This document shows, piece by piece, positions 23,141 to 34,705 of a stretch of DNA of 64,000 bases (positions are counted from its first letter, which is position 1; each line of letters starts with the position of its first letter). Position numbers and translations under genes: made by a program. The stretch is from Ascidia mentula (taxonomy: Eukaryota > Chordata > Ascidiacea > Phlebobranchia > Ascidiidae): assembly GCA_947561715.1 (NCBI GenBank), contig OX387198.1, forward strand, positions 11,718,001 through 11,782,000. The letters are read 5' to 3'. A model generated the notes under the pieces. That model ran no database searches, was not told the origin of the DNA, and was given only the letters and a program-made list of their open reading frames with translations.

Positions 23141-24779
23141 ATGGATGGTAATTTTACCACAAGCTCGGACGGGTTGCCAAGAGACACCGTTACCGTGGCA
23201 ACAAAGTCGACCAAGTTCCACAGCACAGTCGGAAGTAGGTTTGCCGACAATTCGGGCAACGTCATTGGCGTCCTTGTCGCTACGGTTGCGATGACGTGGA
23301 TCTTTTTTTTAATCCGGGCCTGCAGGCACCACAGCGCGTGCCCCTGGTCGAGCCGACGAGGTCAGGAAGCGTCAAGACCGCGCGCGTCAGGTCGGTTAAT
23401 AAGATGTTACATTTATTTACATTTAAGTGAACACTATAGGTGTTTGGAACAAGCTCAGAGTACAGGTTTTCGCACAAACATGTACGAAATAGGTTGCACC
23501 ACTTCTCATTTTTGGGGGTTTCGCTAAAACTGGTACGTACGTTCATTAAACGATATTTACAGCAGCATAATAGCTCCGGCTTTCCTTAACGAAAACAGAC
23601 GATTAACAGACATTCTTCGGGAAAAAGACGGATAAAAGTGGCTGAATTAACTAGGCTGCAATATCTGGATTGCGAAGCATGTAAACCTAATGACTGCATT
23701 AAAATATGCATGAAAATATGCATGCCTCTGGCTTGTTGCGCGTTGTTGCTGCTGCTGTTTCCCTTCTGCCTGCTCAGTACTTTGTTACCCCGACGCTTTT
23801 CTTGCATACGCTCATTGTAGTACTGATGATGAATCCAGTTAGTGTTCGAAACGTTTACTAATGATTAACAGCATTTTTACTTTGGCTTTCATTTTCAAAG
23901 TTATCAAGTCCAAATATTTTGCACCCATGCATGATTTTGTTACGCAAAAATAGAGTTTTGGTCCAATGATTTGCTTATCCTTCTCAACGTGTATCTGTAA
24001 AAGATCAAAAAAATGTATTACCTGTTTTTAACTCACACTTGCTCAGTGCACCCACAGAACTAAAAAACTCACCACCCAGAAAGAAATTCAGCAAATAAAT
24101 TTGATATACCTCCTTTTTGCACGCAGACGTCGCCCCTTCGAGTGGCAACACAGAGTCAACGTTTGTCCACATGATGCCGCCACCGAGCTATGAAGAAGTC
24201 ATGAAAGGTGGGAAGGCAAAAATAAACCCATTTTTTTCAAAATTATCAACGGTTTGTGACGAACTTTGTTGATTTACCGAGTAGGAAATGACTCACCACC
24301 AACATTTACCGTCTGTTTCAGTGGACCAGCAGCTAATCTTTTTGAAACAAAATTTCGTTCAATGCGTTTCTTAGAGAATACCATACTTCTTGATGCATAT
24401 GGGATGCAATGTTAAGATATGCATGTTTCCGCTTTTTAGAGCAAAAAATAATGGTATACTTAAGACAAGTTACTACAAATTTGGTAGTGACCCATGCAGT
24501 ATAGCCTTTAAATGACCGTAAGAGTTTAAAATGCCTGCTGGGTTTCGATGTATACAGTATATATCACGTTGGGTAAATCCCTAAAAACGTTGACCTTTTG
24601 CGACTATTGTTTTCGCAGAATCAAAACCGGCATACAGGAACTTAGCCGAGGGTAGAGTATTGCGAGTAACAGTTGCAACGCAATCCCTACAGCGGCCTCA
24701 ACAACAGCAGATCGGTCTTCCCGCTTTTACATCTGAACGCCACCAGCTGCGACCAGGTTGTCTAAAGGAAGGCGTGTAG
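23141..24779 (+). CDS. Small single-pass membrane protein with PPPSYEEV motif
   Basis: Three exons, 23141-23390, 24127-24207 and 24619-24779, all joined in phase 1, give 163 residues. The N-terminus (about 40 residues) has an N-glycosylation sequon (NFT at residue 4). A membrane segment follows at about 41-58, then a Cys/His/Arg-rich stop-transfer stretch. The cytoplasmic tail has PPPSYEEV (101-108), a WW-domain ligand followed by acidic residues, and ends in a Gln-rich and basic part. The first intron has the same phase as in the upstream gene, and PPSY falls at residues 102-105 in both, so the two are probably tandem paralogues. An AATAAA lies at 24859-24864. Function is unknown; recruitment of a WW-domain ubiquitin ligase is an inference. 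Confidence 0.7.
23636..23690 (+). repeat. SINE 3'-domain copy
   Basis: GTGGCTGAATTAACTAGGCT, then GCAATATCTGGATTGCGAAG and CATGTAAACCT, match the copies at 4984-5033 and 59364-59412 with several substitutions. It is truncated and lies in the first intron of the second PPxY gene. About 130 bp further on is the CTGATGA...CGAAACGT motif at 23823-23854. Confidence 0.45.
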
Positions 24780-25920
24780 GCCATTTTCACGTTGAAGTTT
24801 TGCTCGTCGATATCCTGCAGTGTTGATTTTTGTTTGCTGTGTTTCTCATTCACTGAATAATAAACCGACGTACACGCTGAACTGTCTTACAGATTATGTC
24901 TTTGTAGCGGTTATTTCGGTGGATAACCATTGTTCGGGGTCTGGAAACCATGTCATGAATGTAATTGTTGTGGCCGAAAGCAGGGCAACAAATAACTTAG
25001 AACTGCATCTGGGCTGCAGGTGTAGTGGCTATTCTTAAAAATTTTCGGTGATATAGGTAGCGCTATTAGTTTGATTTTTGTGTAACGATTGTAAAATTAT
25101 CATTATGCAACGTAGCGGTAGCGCTAAATTCAAGACTTTTTTCTTGAATTCAAGTAAACCTGGGGGTAGATCTGTATTTTGTCGCCAAAGCCCAAAAAAA
25201 CGGTAACATGAGAACCCTCCACTGACAACGCAATATCCCATGCGCGTGACACGACAAACCCGCCCAAGGAAGTAGTCTTTCTTCGTCAATAGTCGGCTAT
25301 GAGAGGTCGGGTGGGCTTTGAATAAACAGTTTTCTGTAACATGATTATGGTTGGACCAAAATGAGTGAGACGCTGTGTTGCATTACGGTTATATGAAAGA
25401 TACTGTATGTGATGTGTTCAATTGATTGAGCCGCCTTCTTTTATTCAACAAAACGTAAAAATTACTGAAAGGTTAGGAATATTGTAAAAGCAGATAAGCC
25501 GTAAAAGTGAGCTTCAGACACTTTACACAAAGTGGAAGTCTTTGCTTGGCCGTTTGGTCAGTAAAGTCGTCTGATAGTCACACCAGCTGAACTGATGAGA
25601 CATTTTAGGTCGACAATGACCATCTTTCTGCAGCTTACACACTTTACAAATATTCCGATTTTAATTTGATAAAATATTTTAATGGGAATTCTCGCACAAA
25701 GGAGGGATTTTGGCGAAATGAGGGAACTGTTTGAAGTTTCAAGTCGTTTTTCAAATTTGGGATTTTAACTATCCATTCTCCCAATTTGAACAGCAACAGA
25801 ATTGAGGCAACAGTTTTAGATGGGTTTATTGAAGTTGTATAGATTGCATAGAATTGTAAAACCCTAATCACAGTTGCATTAATCACAATTTTTGCTTGTC
25901 AGTTAAGTTATTAACATACA
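24780..25920. other. Gap between PPxY gene and NXPE gene
   Basis: The gap holds the candidate polyadenylation signal of the upstream gene at 24859-24864 and AT-rich sequence up to the NXPE start. No exon, RNA gene or clear repeat is recognised. Confidence 0.35.
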
Positions 25921-28900
25921 ATGAAACCGCTGCGCCGGTGCTTTGCGCGTCTTGTGCGACCACAACGGGGAATACTAGTGCTGGTTGTAGTGAGCTGTAT
26001 TTTTGTTACTTGGTTCTCAAAATCGTCCTTCTTAGCTTCGAGTTTTGGCTACAATACATTGAGGGTAAGTTTGCTATAATTTATATGCTTTTATTCACGA
26101 GTTTAATAACAGTAGTAAGCAAAAAGATTCAATGCACTGGTTGGTCCATTGATACACACATTCTGTTATTTATATATATACAGCCTATACTATAACTTCT
26201 GAAATATTGAACCTGCTGCATGATAAGTCAAAACTGTTTATTTCACATGTTTTAATGCACGCAGCGATATTGGTTTCATACTTCTATCATTTACTTTACA
26301 GAGTGTTCATAAATTGACTTGGGTAAAGCTGGATTGGGTCCAGAGAGAGGTACACAATGCCCAGCACTTTAGTGGAAATCAACCGTTGAAACCGTTGTTT
26401 TTTATCAGATAAATAAGTCTATGCAAAAGTCCGAAGCTTATTTGGACCACAGCGCCGTTCGCAAGCATTTTCAATGGAACGCACCCAGTTCAACAATAAA
26501 GCACCACGATGACGCAACTCACGCAGCTCAGTCTTCGTACTTTGTCGTGAAGCGCACCCCGCAAGCCCAAATGTACAAGGTGGGATCGCCCTATATAACA
26601 TTTCATATACACATAAAAAAGCATTATGTAGGCCTATTTTATTTATTAACCTGATGCAAAACGGAGTAATGTGGTGTTATGTCTTGATTTAACTTTGTTC
26701 CGTTCATGTATTGCTGTTTGTTTAACAACGTTTTAAATAATCTTAACTTCAAATATTGCTATGATAACTTTGTGTCAACGCTTCTAATTTCAGAAAACAT
26801 GTTTCGCTTTATTAAGCATCACCAGTTCTTTGAAATCTATTTTAGAAGCGTTGACACAAAGTTGTCATAGTAATATTTAAAATTGAAATTGAAAATGAAA
26901 TTGAAGTTGAAATTCTGTTATGCGAAAGAAGTGTTGCTGGTTAGGTGGATTTCGTGAAATTAAAACATTTTTCACCAATCTATATAAGTTTTAGTCAGCT
27001 GCAGACAGGGCCGCTGTTTCCGCAAAATATCAGTGCAGTTGTGGTGACAGTGGTCATGTCTGCATCTCACTATAATACATTATTAGCTTTATTGCTTCTG
27101 ATGCATATAAATATTGGAAACACTCTTGGTACATCATGTTTATTTATACGCATGTTGGTTCATTTTCAAGGTCGGTGAGGACATGGTTGTGCGCATTGTA
27201 GCTCGCAACAAGAGACGAGAAAAGAAGACGTACGGAGGAGACTTCTGGAGGGTGCTTTTAAAATCGCCAGACCTTAAAAGCAGCATCCACGGAAGGGTGA
27301 AAGACAATGGCGACGGAACATATACAGGTATTCCAGAATTTATAAATTAAATTTCCATAAAATAATTTTTTTAAAAAAATTATTTTTTGACACCATGATG
27401 TCTTTTTGCCATCAACTAAATGTAAATTGCGTGGGCAACGGCTCCCTCAAGTCAAATACAGCTTGGGTTGAAGTAGACCCTTTGTTGTTCGATGAGCAAA
27501 GAAATACCCTTGTAAACGTGATGTTCACAAGAAACATACAATGAGAAAAAGTACCTCTCTTGGCCAGTTCGGTACAGCTTTATTTTTGACTGTACAAAAA
27601 CAACAAAAGTATGATCTTTATGTTTGGATGTATTGATGAGCTTTGAATTAGTTGCATGCTGGTATATTTGTTCAGTGCTGTAAACATTCTTAAAATTATT
27701 ATGCAGCTGTTGTATGCTGCCTGGCATATTGTATACGCAGACACCGCGTTCCTTTTCTTCCTTTCCTTTTTTTTGATACATATATGTGTGCCACACCAGT
27801 AACGTGATGAAGTCTAGTTGAATAATTGGCGAAACGTCGGTGAATAAAAACGTTTATTTAAATCGGCCAGTAGACCAAATTAATAAAAAGTTTTCAAATT
27901 TTTTTTTCACAGCCTTTTATACGCACGCTTCTATAAACCAAGGATGTCACTGCTAATGTTTCATGTGTTTGTTTTTTGCAGTCACTATTCCGTTGAGATT
28001 CCCGGGCCAGACTGTCCTAACAGTCTCACTGATCCATTCCAGTGAAGCTGTGGACTTACTGCGTCGTATGACATCCACGCCTACGTCTCCTGGCCTGCAG
28101 TTTGAAGCCACCATGCACATCGGCAACACGGTCCATAGACAACTTTGCAACACCTGGATTCCATCACTGACTAATGCAGATGCCCCAAAACCGTGTAACT
28201 TGTCTTCGAAAACCAATGGAGAACCTTGGTTTTGTGAAAAGCCTTCGGCTGGCTGTGGAGAAGTTAAGACGTACAGAGCCCTGCGGAACAACGACGCACA
28301 AGCTGTCCTCGACAATACAGGGCTTTTTAAAATGTGAGTTGTAGAAAAATGGGATGGTTTATTAAATTGGATTACACGTACCTTTTTTTTGGTTCCATAT
28401 AAACTAGTCATAATAATCGACATCCGAATTTTGTAATCTAAGTTCTGTAGTCTTTTTCCAAAAATACAACAACGCAAATAAATGGTACAATTCATCAAGC
28501 AATTCTTCAATATTACGCAAACTTTAGAAGTTCGTTATGGGGTTGCGGCCCCAAGTTTAAGAACCCCTTTCCCAAGGTACCAATGTGCAGTATTAAAAAT
28601 TTCGCAAAATTATGTTGAATGCAGGGGAAGCACTTTAAGAATGCCTGTTGGACAACCAAAAACTTTCCTCATCTTGCCTGAAGAAACAAGTAAGTGTTTT
28701 TTGTCCTTTTAACTTGGACAAATATTTTGTAAACAATATACAAGGCAAAGGTAAACTCTGTTATAAAATACATTGGAAGCACTTTTCAATATGTTTATTG
28801 GCGCACGAATAGCAGGATACCAATTCCATATCCGTGATACCGGCCCACGTCTCGTTCACTAAATTTACCTCTTTCAACCACGTATAGGTGACCAGAAATT

Positions 28901-29714
28901 TCCGCCCTGCACGGCAGGCAATGCGAGGGAGACGTTCACAGTCCCTGCTGGCTATTTTCTAAATGACCAGTGGAAATCGCTTACATGTGCGAGTCGAAGC
29001 TTTGCCGACAAAAGAAAACAAGTGGAATGTCTGAGGGACAAAACGATCCATATTTTGGGCGACTCGACCATCCGCCAGTGGTACGGCCAGTTCCTTCTGC
29101 CCGGGCTGCTGCGTCCCCTTAGGACTTTAGCTGAGGAGCTGTTGCGTATCGACAGGGGCGTGGAAGCATACGAAGAAGACTCGGACAAAGACCCATGGGA
29201 ACCGCGGGAGGCACGGGATCCTGTTAACAACGTGTCGTTTCATTTTTCGGCGCACGGTCCCCCTCTTCAGAACGGCGGCCCACCGTCCACCATGCCTTAC
29301 ATATCGGATCAGATTAATGCAATAAGCGGAGGCAAAGACACTGTGGTTGCCATCACCATAGGCATGCACTTACTCCTTTACAACCCATACACGTACGTCC
29401 GTCGGATTCAAACTATCGTCAAAGCGATCCAACGCCTGTTACACCGAGCCCCTGACACATTGGTCGTGTACAAAGGCCTCAATACATTTACAATGGATGA
29501 TATGTTTCCATCGTCGTGCTGTCTCTCCGAGTGGCTCGCTTTTCGCTACAACGAAATCGCGCGCAGTATGTTGAGCAAGTTGCCTGTGGTTTTCCTCGAT
29601 TGTTGGGACATGACGGTGGCACATTACTCATCTTCGGCTGATCTTCACCCGCTTGCACACATCGTTGAAAGTGAGGTACACCTTTTCCTCTCCTATGTTT
29701 GCCCCGACCTTTGA
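25921..29714 (+). CDS. NXPE family protein (neurexophilin and PC-esterase domains), copy 1
   Basis: Seven exons: 25921-26064, 26302-26349, 26409-26579, 27171-27327, 27982-28333, 28625-28689 and 28888-29714, with all phases agreeing, give 587 residues. An N-terminal signal anchor (about 18-33) predicts a type II secretory-pathway protein. The neurexophilin-like part has YGGDFW, NGDGTYT and HSSEAV, then a Cys-rich segment (PCNLS, GEPWFC). The C-terminal PC-esterase-like domain has GDSTIRQWY (GDS at 370-372), the late WDMT block and DLHP, so the GDS and D-H elements of GDSL-like esterases are present. Vertebrate NXPE function is poorly defined; an acyl-esterase or acyltransferase acting on glycans is possible. 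A second copy faces it at 32348-34705. Confidence 0.93.
26752..26878. repeat. Short inverted-repeat (foldback) element
   Basis: Two arms of about 36 nt, 26752-26787 and 26842-26878, are inverse complements with two mismatches. Both contain ACTTTGTGTCAACGCTTCTAA. The loop carries, on the minus strand, TGATGCTTAATAAAGCGAAAC. It lies in the third intron of the NXPE gene and has no coding capacity; it is probably a MITE relic. Confidence 0.55.
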
Positions 29715-32347
29715 ACTTGTACAGTTGTGGCGGAAATGGGTTCATACAATTTAAAAACTAAAACACATGGCATGAAACAAGGCTTGAACATGGTACGCTA
29801 ATCACAACCGGTTGGCAATAGCGTGTTGTGTAGTGTTTGTCATCCAATATTGTGATTTATTATATTTTAAATAAGGTACTACAAACCTCATCAAACACGG
29901 TTGTTACCAAAAAAGTAAGTGCACACTCATTGTGTTAAGCGCTCAGTTACTTTACTCCTATATGATTATGGAACCTCGGTTGTCGCGACTGTTCTTTTAT
30001 TCGCCATCAAACGCGCAGTCCTAATTACTTCAGTTAGTTTTGGCGCTTATTGTGATTTGTACGGCACAGTCTGCTATTCTGTAACCTAGCATCCTGTATA
30101 AGGAAATCACTCCACGCGTAACGGATACTATAGATTACAAAGATTGATAGAAGAATAGATAGAACAACATATCGCAAAGGCTTGGGCAGACTGCAGACCG
30201 TGTTCCTTTATTAGACATAAACGCTTGGCTGCTTTATGACGGTTGAAAATAGGATTTAAGACACAATTCGTGGCGCCAGCAACGGACAAACTCCAAACAT
30301 TTAAAATTTGGCCGGGATTTTGGTTTCTATTGTACGACAGCTAGGCTTAGGGCGTTGTTATGTGATAAACTGGGTCGGACACAAAAGTAGTTGAAACAAC
30401 AAATCGTGTTTTGTTGTGTTAGGCTGACAAAATATATTGTGTCCCACGCATGTAATGGTTTTTGTTGGTTTATCACTTGCGAAAATCCACAAATTGTTTT
30501 TACATTGAAAAGAGTGAAGGCTTTGAAAATAATGATCTGGTCCATATGGAAGACCGCAGACATGCTTCATTTATTTAGGAACAACAACTCATGTCATCAT
30601 CTATTCAATAAAATGGCGTGGCTTATTCAGGTCCACGGCTTAGAGCTGGTCTGTCTGAGATCCGTTAATAGTGTTTCTAAGTGAAGGATTTTGCTTGGTA
30701 GCCTACTTTGCAACTCCAAGCAAGCGGTGACTTCACTCCAATGTGTTGATAATGTTAAATACTTTGCTTTATTAGTTCATCGCGGTCACATTCGTGGTTC
30801 TTACTGATTTTTCATTTCGTTTTTTATGCATGATAGATTAAAACATTTTCCTGTTGTGTCTGTCGTTCATACTTCCACGTATTAATATTTCGTATAAATG
30901 TTCGCTACACAGAAGGCACTGTTTCACTGTCTCATGAACACTGTATCCTGTCTTGTATGAACTGATGCACAGTTAGATGCAAAGTGTATGATTCAAGTTT
31001 CTGGCACTTTTACTTGCTTCTGTTATGTATCCTTTAACGACGTTTTAGCATTTAATACCAAAAGGAATATATTATTTATGTCATAATAGATGGGACTATA
31101 AACACATTTTTACAGTTTTCAGTTTTTGTGTGTGTGTTTTTATGGCTTTTTTTGCAGAAATAAACCTTGTGTTATGTAAATCAATCCTGATTAGATTTTA
31201 TTCTTCGTGAAAAAGGGTCGATCGTTTTGGTCGATAATGCAAACTCCTAGAAGCGTTTGACTGCTTCTTCGGCGTTAACAAAGTACAGGTCTGTGGCTCA
31301 CCCTAGCGGTGACAAATATTTTGCAGTGACTTGTTAATATTGCGCAAATGACTGGAGCATTCTTGAGAAGTCATGGAGAACCTGAAACGAGTCTGGCAAC
31401 GTTTTTGTACCAAAAGGAAGTGTTTCCTGTGGTCCACATTGGGTTGTTTGCAAATGGGCTACGGACGCTAAGTGAATTAGTAACATCGTCAAAGATCAAG
31501 AAAAAAATGGGTATTTGTGGGCAGACATGCGTTGTAAACAAGCAAAACAAACTCATATAATTCCAATCAATGCAAATGAAATTATTTCGATACTATACTG
31601 ACTCGCAAAAAGCATTCGCGTTACAACATGAACATCCTGGTATGTTTCAGAAATATAAATTTGTTAAAAATAAAATACAAACATTACGAGAAGTGAAAAT
31701 GCGTAAAAGTAAAATAAATATATTTCCTGCGACAGATTCTGTTTTAATGAAAACAAATTCTTTGTAGAAGTGTTTATTACCACTAAAAGGTTAAGGAGCC
31801 GTGTTTTTCTTGAGACACGAACAAGATACATGTATAATTGTACTGTATAATGCAGTACAAATACATGCAACTAAACTTTATTTTTTTGTTTAGTAAATGG
31901 CTGTTTAGTAAATTACCTGGCCAGAGTCTAGCGCTTGGGGACCACTGACCCAAACCAAATATTAAAACCACTGAGTCTGTTTCTTTCTAAAATTCAATAA
32001 ACTTCCAGGTCAAACAAGATTTATTTAGCAATCGGTATAAGTTTCTGGAAATACAATTCAAAAAGACAATTTTTTACTTTGGAATTTTAAATATTGGTAC
32101 CACCATGTCACCAAAAGAATGTATTTTTGCATTACTAACGTGCCTGGCTTGAAACTGCGATTAACTTTTTTGTCTCAATTGTAAATTAGAACAATGAGGA
32201 GGATATCCTCGACACATAATGCCCAGCAGCACAAACTTCCGCATGTGCCAGTTTCACACAACAAGCAGTGTTGGTTTGCGATTACCAATCTACGAAACGT
32301 ACTGGGAACCTTTCCATCGCAAAAGTTTGTAGTGCAATGTAACACAG
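29715..32347. other. Convergent intergenic region between the NXPE copies
   Basis: This 2.6 kb stretch separates the two stop codons. It should contain both 3' UTRs: a minus-strand AATAAA at 32021-32026 fits copy 2. A hAT-like end (reverse complement of CAGTGGTCCCCAAGCG) stops at 31947, without a recognised partner. Small plus-strand reading frames near 31348-31767 show no family features. No exon or RNA gene is supported. Confidence 0.4.
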
Positions 32348-34705
32348 CTAACTGGCACTAAGACACGAAAAGGAAAGCGCCATGTCCAGTTGGCTCTGCA
32401 CCACTTTCCTTTCGGGATGAATCAAGTCAGGGCTAAGGTGACTTAATGTCATGTCCCAAACATCGAGGTAGGTCACCTGGGATCTGGTAAACAAGCCAGA
32501 GGCTAGTTTGTGTTGCCTGTAAGCGAGCCAATCGCTCAGACAGCATTCCCCCATGCCTATACCGCGGTCAAACGTACCTGGGCCTTTGATAAGCACGGTC
32601 GCTTGTGGATTTCGCTCCAATAGGCGGAGGGCAGCCTGTTTTATGATCGTCAAGCGTTTTAAATACACGTTAGGATTGTAAAGCAAGAAGTGGGGACCGA
32701 CTGCTATGGCAACAGTCAACGATTGTCCTTCTATCCTTGGAATATCGTCTAGCTCATTCGAAACGTAGCGCATGGAACTTCTCTTTCCTCCGTTCTGCAA
32801 AGGTGGGCCGTGGCACCTGTAGTGCAGAGTAAGGTTGAGGTCTTTCGCTACGGCAGTTTGTGGATCCCAAACGTCGTCAAATGCTTCAAGTTCGTGAAAC
32901 TTGATTGAATTTCCCCATTGATCAGCATGCCCCCCGTCCTTTACAAAAAACTCGTACCATTGCCTTATCGTAGAGTCGCCTAAAAAATAAAAGGTCCGGC
33001 CTTTGAGGCATTGCTTTAGTCTCTCGGGGTTGTTGAAGAAATGCCGGTTGCGGCAAACGTTTGATTTCCATTCCCCGTAGTACCAGAAGCCGGCCGGAGA
33101 CGGTGAAGTGTCCAGCATTGGTTTGCACGAAGGCAGTTTGCTTCGGTCTATTTCTGCATGACAGGTTTTTACATCAAGCATTATAGAGCGAAGGGAATGC
33201 AAGTGGTACATTTTGTGATATACCTGTAAATTTTCCGTCAGGCGGAACATCAATGCTTCTTTCTCGGCCTTTCAGAGTTGTCCGTACGGTGGATCCCCTA
33301 AATGAGTGCAAATATTTTACGATTTTGCTTGTGATTTTTCTGTAAGTTGCAACTATACAGCTCGGGTTTAGACTTCATATAGTATATGTTGTGGTGTACA
33401 GCTCTCGCGCACTATGTGTTTGTATACGGTTTAAACTTTAAATAACCATATATAGCATATTGGTTCTTGGCCAGCATATGGCAGCGAAATATAGTTACGT
33501 CTCGAGCTGGGAACCTCGTGACCTGCGCAACAAGCTAATAAAAAAATCTGTGCCAAACTACTCTCGTGAGTATAGAAGGGATTATCTCCCGAATTGGCCG
33601 TCAAGTCATGCCTTCGATTAGACTTCTGCGGATTTCGCATTATTAAAACTGCTGTAATATCGGACTGTATGGTTTAAACCACTCGCATGACGCGTATTAC
33701 GCGATGTCGCTTGTTCAATCACCTGTCGTCCTCCGGGAATATTTCAAACAACTCCAGTGCGCTCAGAGTTCGCTTTGTGTAGGAAGATTGCCAATCGCTA
33801 CAGGTCAGTGGTGGTTTCGGAGCATCACAGTACCACGTTTCGCCGTTTTGGTTTGTAAAGTTGCACACCGACCTTCCGCGAGCCTGCGGAGGTGTTAGCT
33901 GGCACTCTGTCCTCTGCGTGGGCGTTCCATCATTCAGAACGTTACCTAAACTGTGGGAAAAGTATTTGTGGCCAAATGAACCTTCAAACCGACTTCCAGA
34001 TGGTCTTTCCTGTGCGGTTAGACGCTTAACCGCCTCCACAAAGTAGGCGGACTGTGCAAAAAGCACGCGCACGAATAGTCGCCCGCTCCACAATAGCTTC
34101 ACGTCGGCCACGTAGGTACCGTTGCCCTGGTAACGGACCTCCGACGCAGCAACGCTGGACTTTGTGTAAGGGTTTTCCAATCTCACTTTGAAAAAATCGC
34201 CGCCCGTGGGGTCCACAGTCCGTTGATAATCAGAGTTTCGCGTCACTATGAAGATACGCACGTGGTCGCCCAGTGAGGCTCGGTCAAATTTGGTAATAAA
34301 ATAAGAAGCTTCGGCGACCGTTAGCCTCGGTTGCGCAATCCCAGAGTCGCTGTGATATCGAGATTTGTCGTCATATCGATTGCACAGTTCGGTTTCGAGG
34401 CCGTGGGAGTGATTTAGGTTGGTAAAAATCGTGCCAAAATCTGTTGTGGGCCAGGTAAAATTCAACATGGTGTCTTCAGTGGGTTTGGCAAGAAGTTGAA
34501 CCATTTTAACGCACGCGGATTTGTCTCCAGGCATGGCAGATTCCCAAGGCTCCACTTTAGCTGTAAACCAGGCGCCGATTCGTTGCGGAATTCGACTGAT
34601 CTTCGCAAAACTTTGGTCGTTTAAGGTTAAGACAGATACGTAGACTAAGCATGCCAGCAGACCAGTCATGAAGCCACACTGAAACTTTGCGCGTCTGGAA
34701 ACCAT
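32348..34705 (-). CDS. NXPE family protein (neurexophilin and PC-esterase domains), copy 2
   Basis: Three exons, 34705-33723, 33297-33224 and 33153-32348, joined in phase 2 then phase 1, give 620 residues. I use the ATG that gives MVSRRAKF; the frame stays open upstream but has no earlier ATG. A signal anchor lies at about 10-28. The neurexophilin-like part has TGGDFFKV, GNGTYVADV and LLWSGR, then the Cys-rich stretch (VCNFT, ETWYCD). The PC-esterase-like domain has GDSTIRQWYEFF (GDS at 410-412), CHGPPLQNGG, VWDMTLSH and LIHP. The last two introns match copy 1 in phase and position, while the 983-nt first exon covers what four introns divide in copy 1. The pair is tail to tail, suggesting an inverted duplication with intron loss or gain. 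Confidence 0.93.

Noticed and set aside
29022-29714. Separate 230-residue PC-esterase gene starting at an internal ATG
   Set aside because: The frame opens at 28888 after a good acceptor and continues the NXPE protein in phase, so this is the last exon and not a gene of its own.
31348-31767. Two plus-strand reading frames near a hAT-like end
   Set aside because: I could not match them to a transposase; the opposite element end was not found, so no coding element is called.
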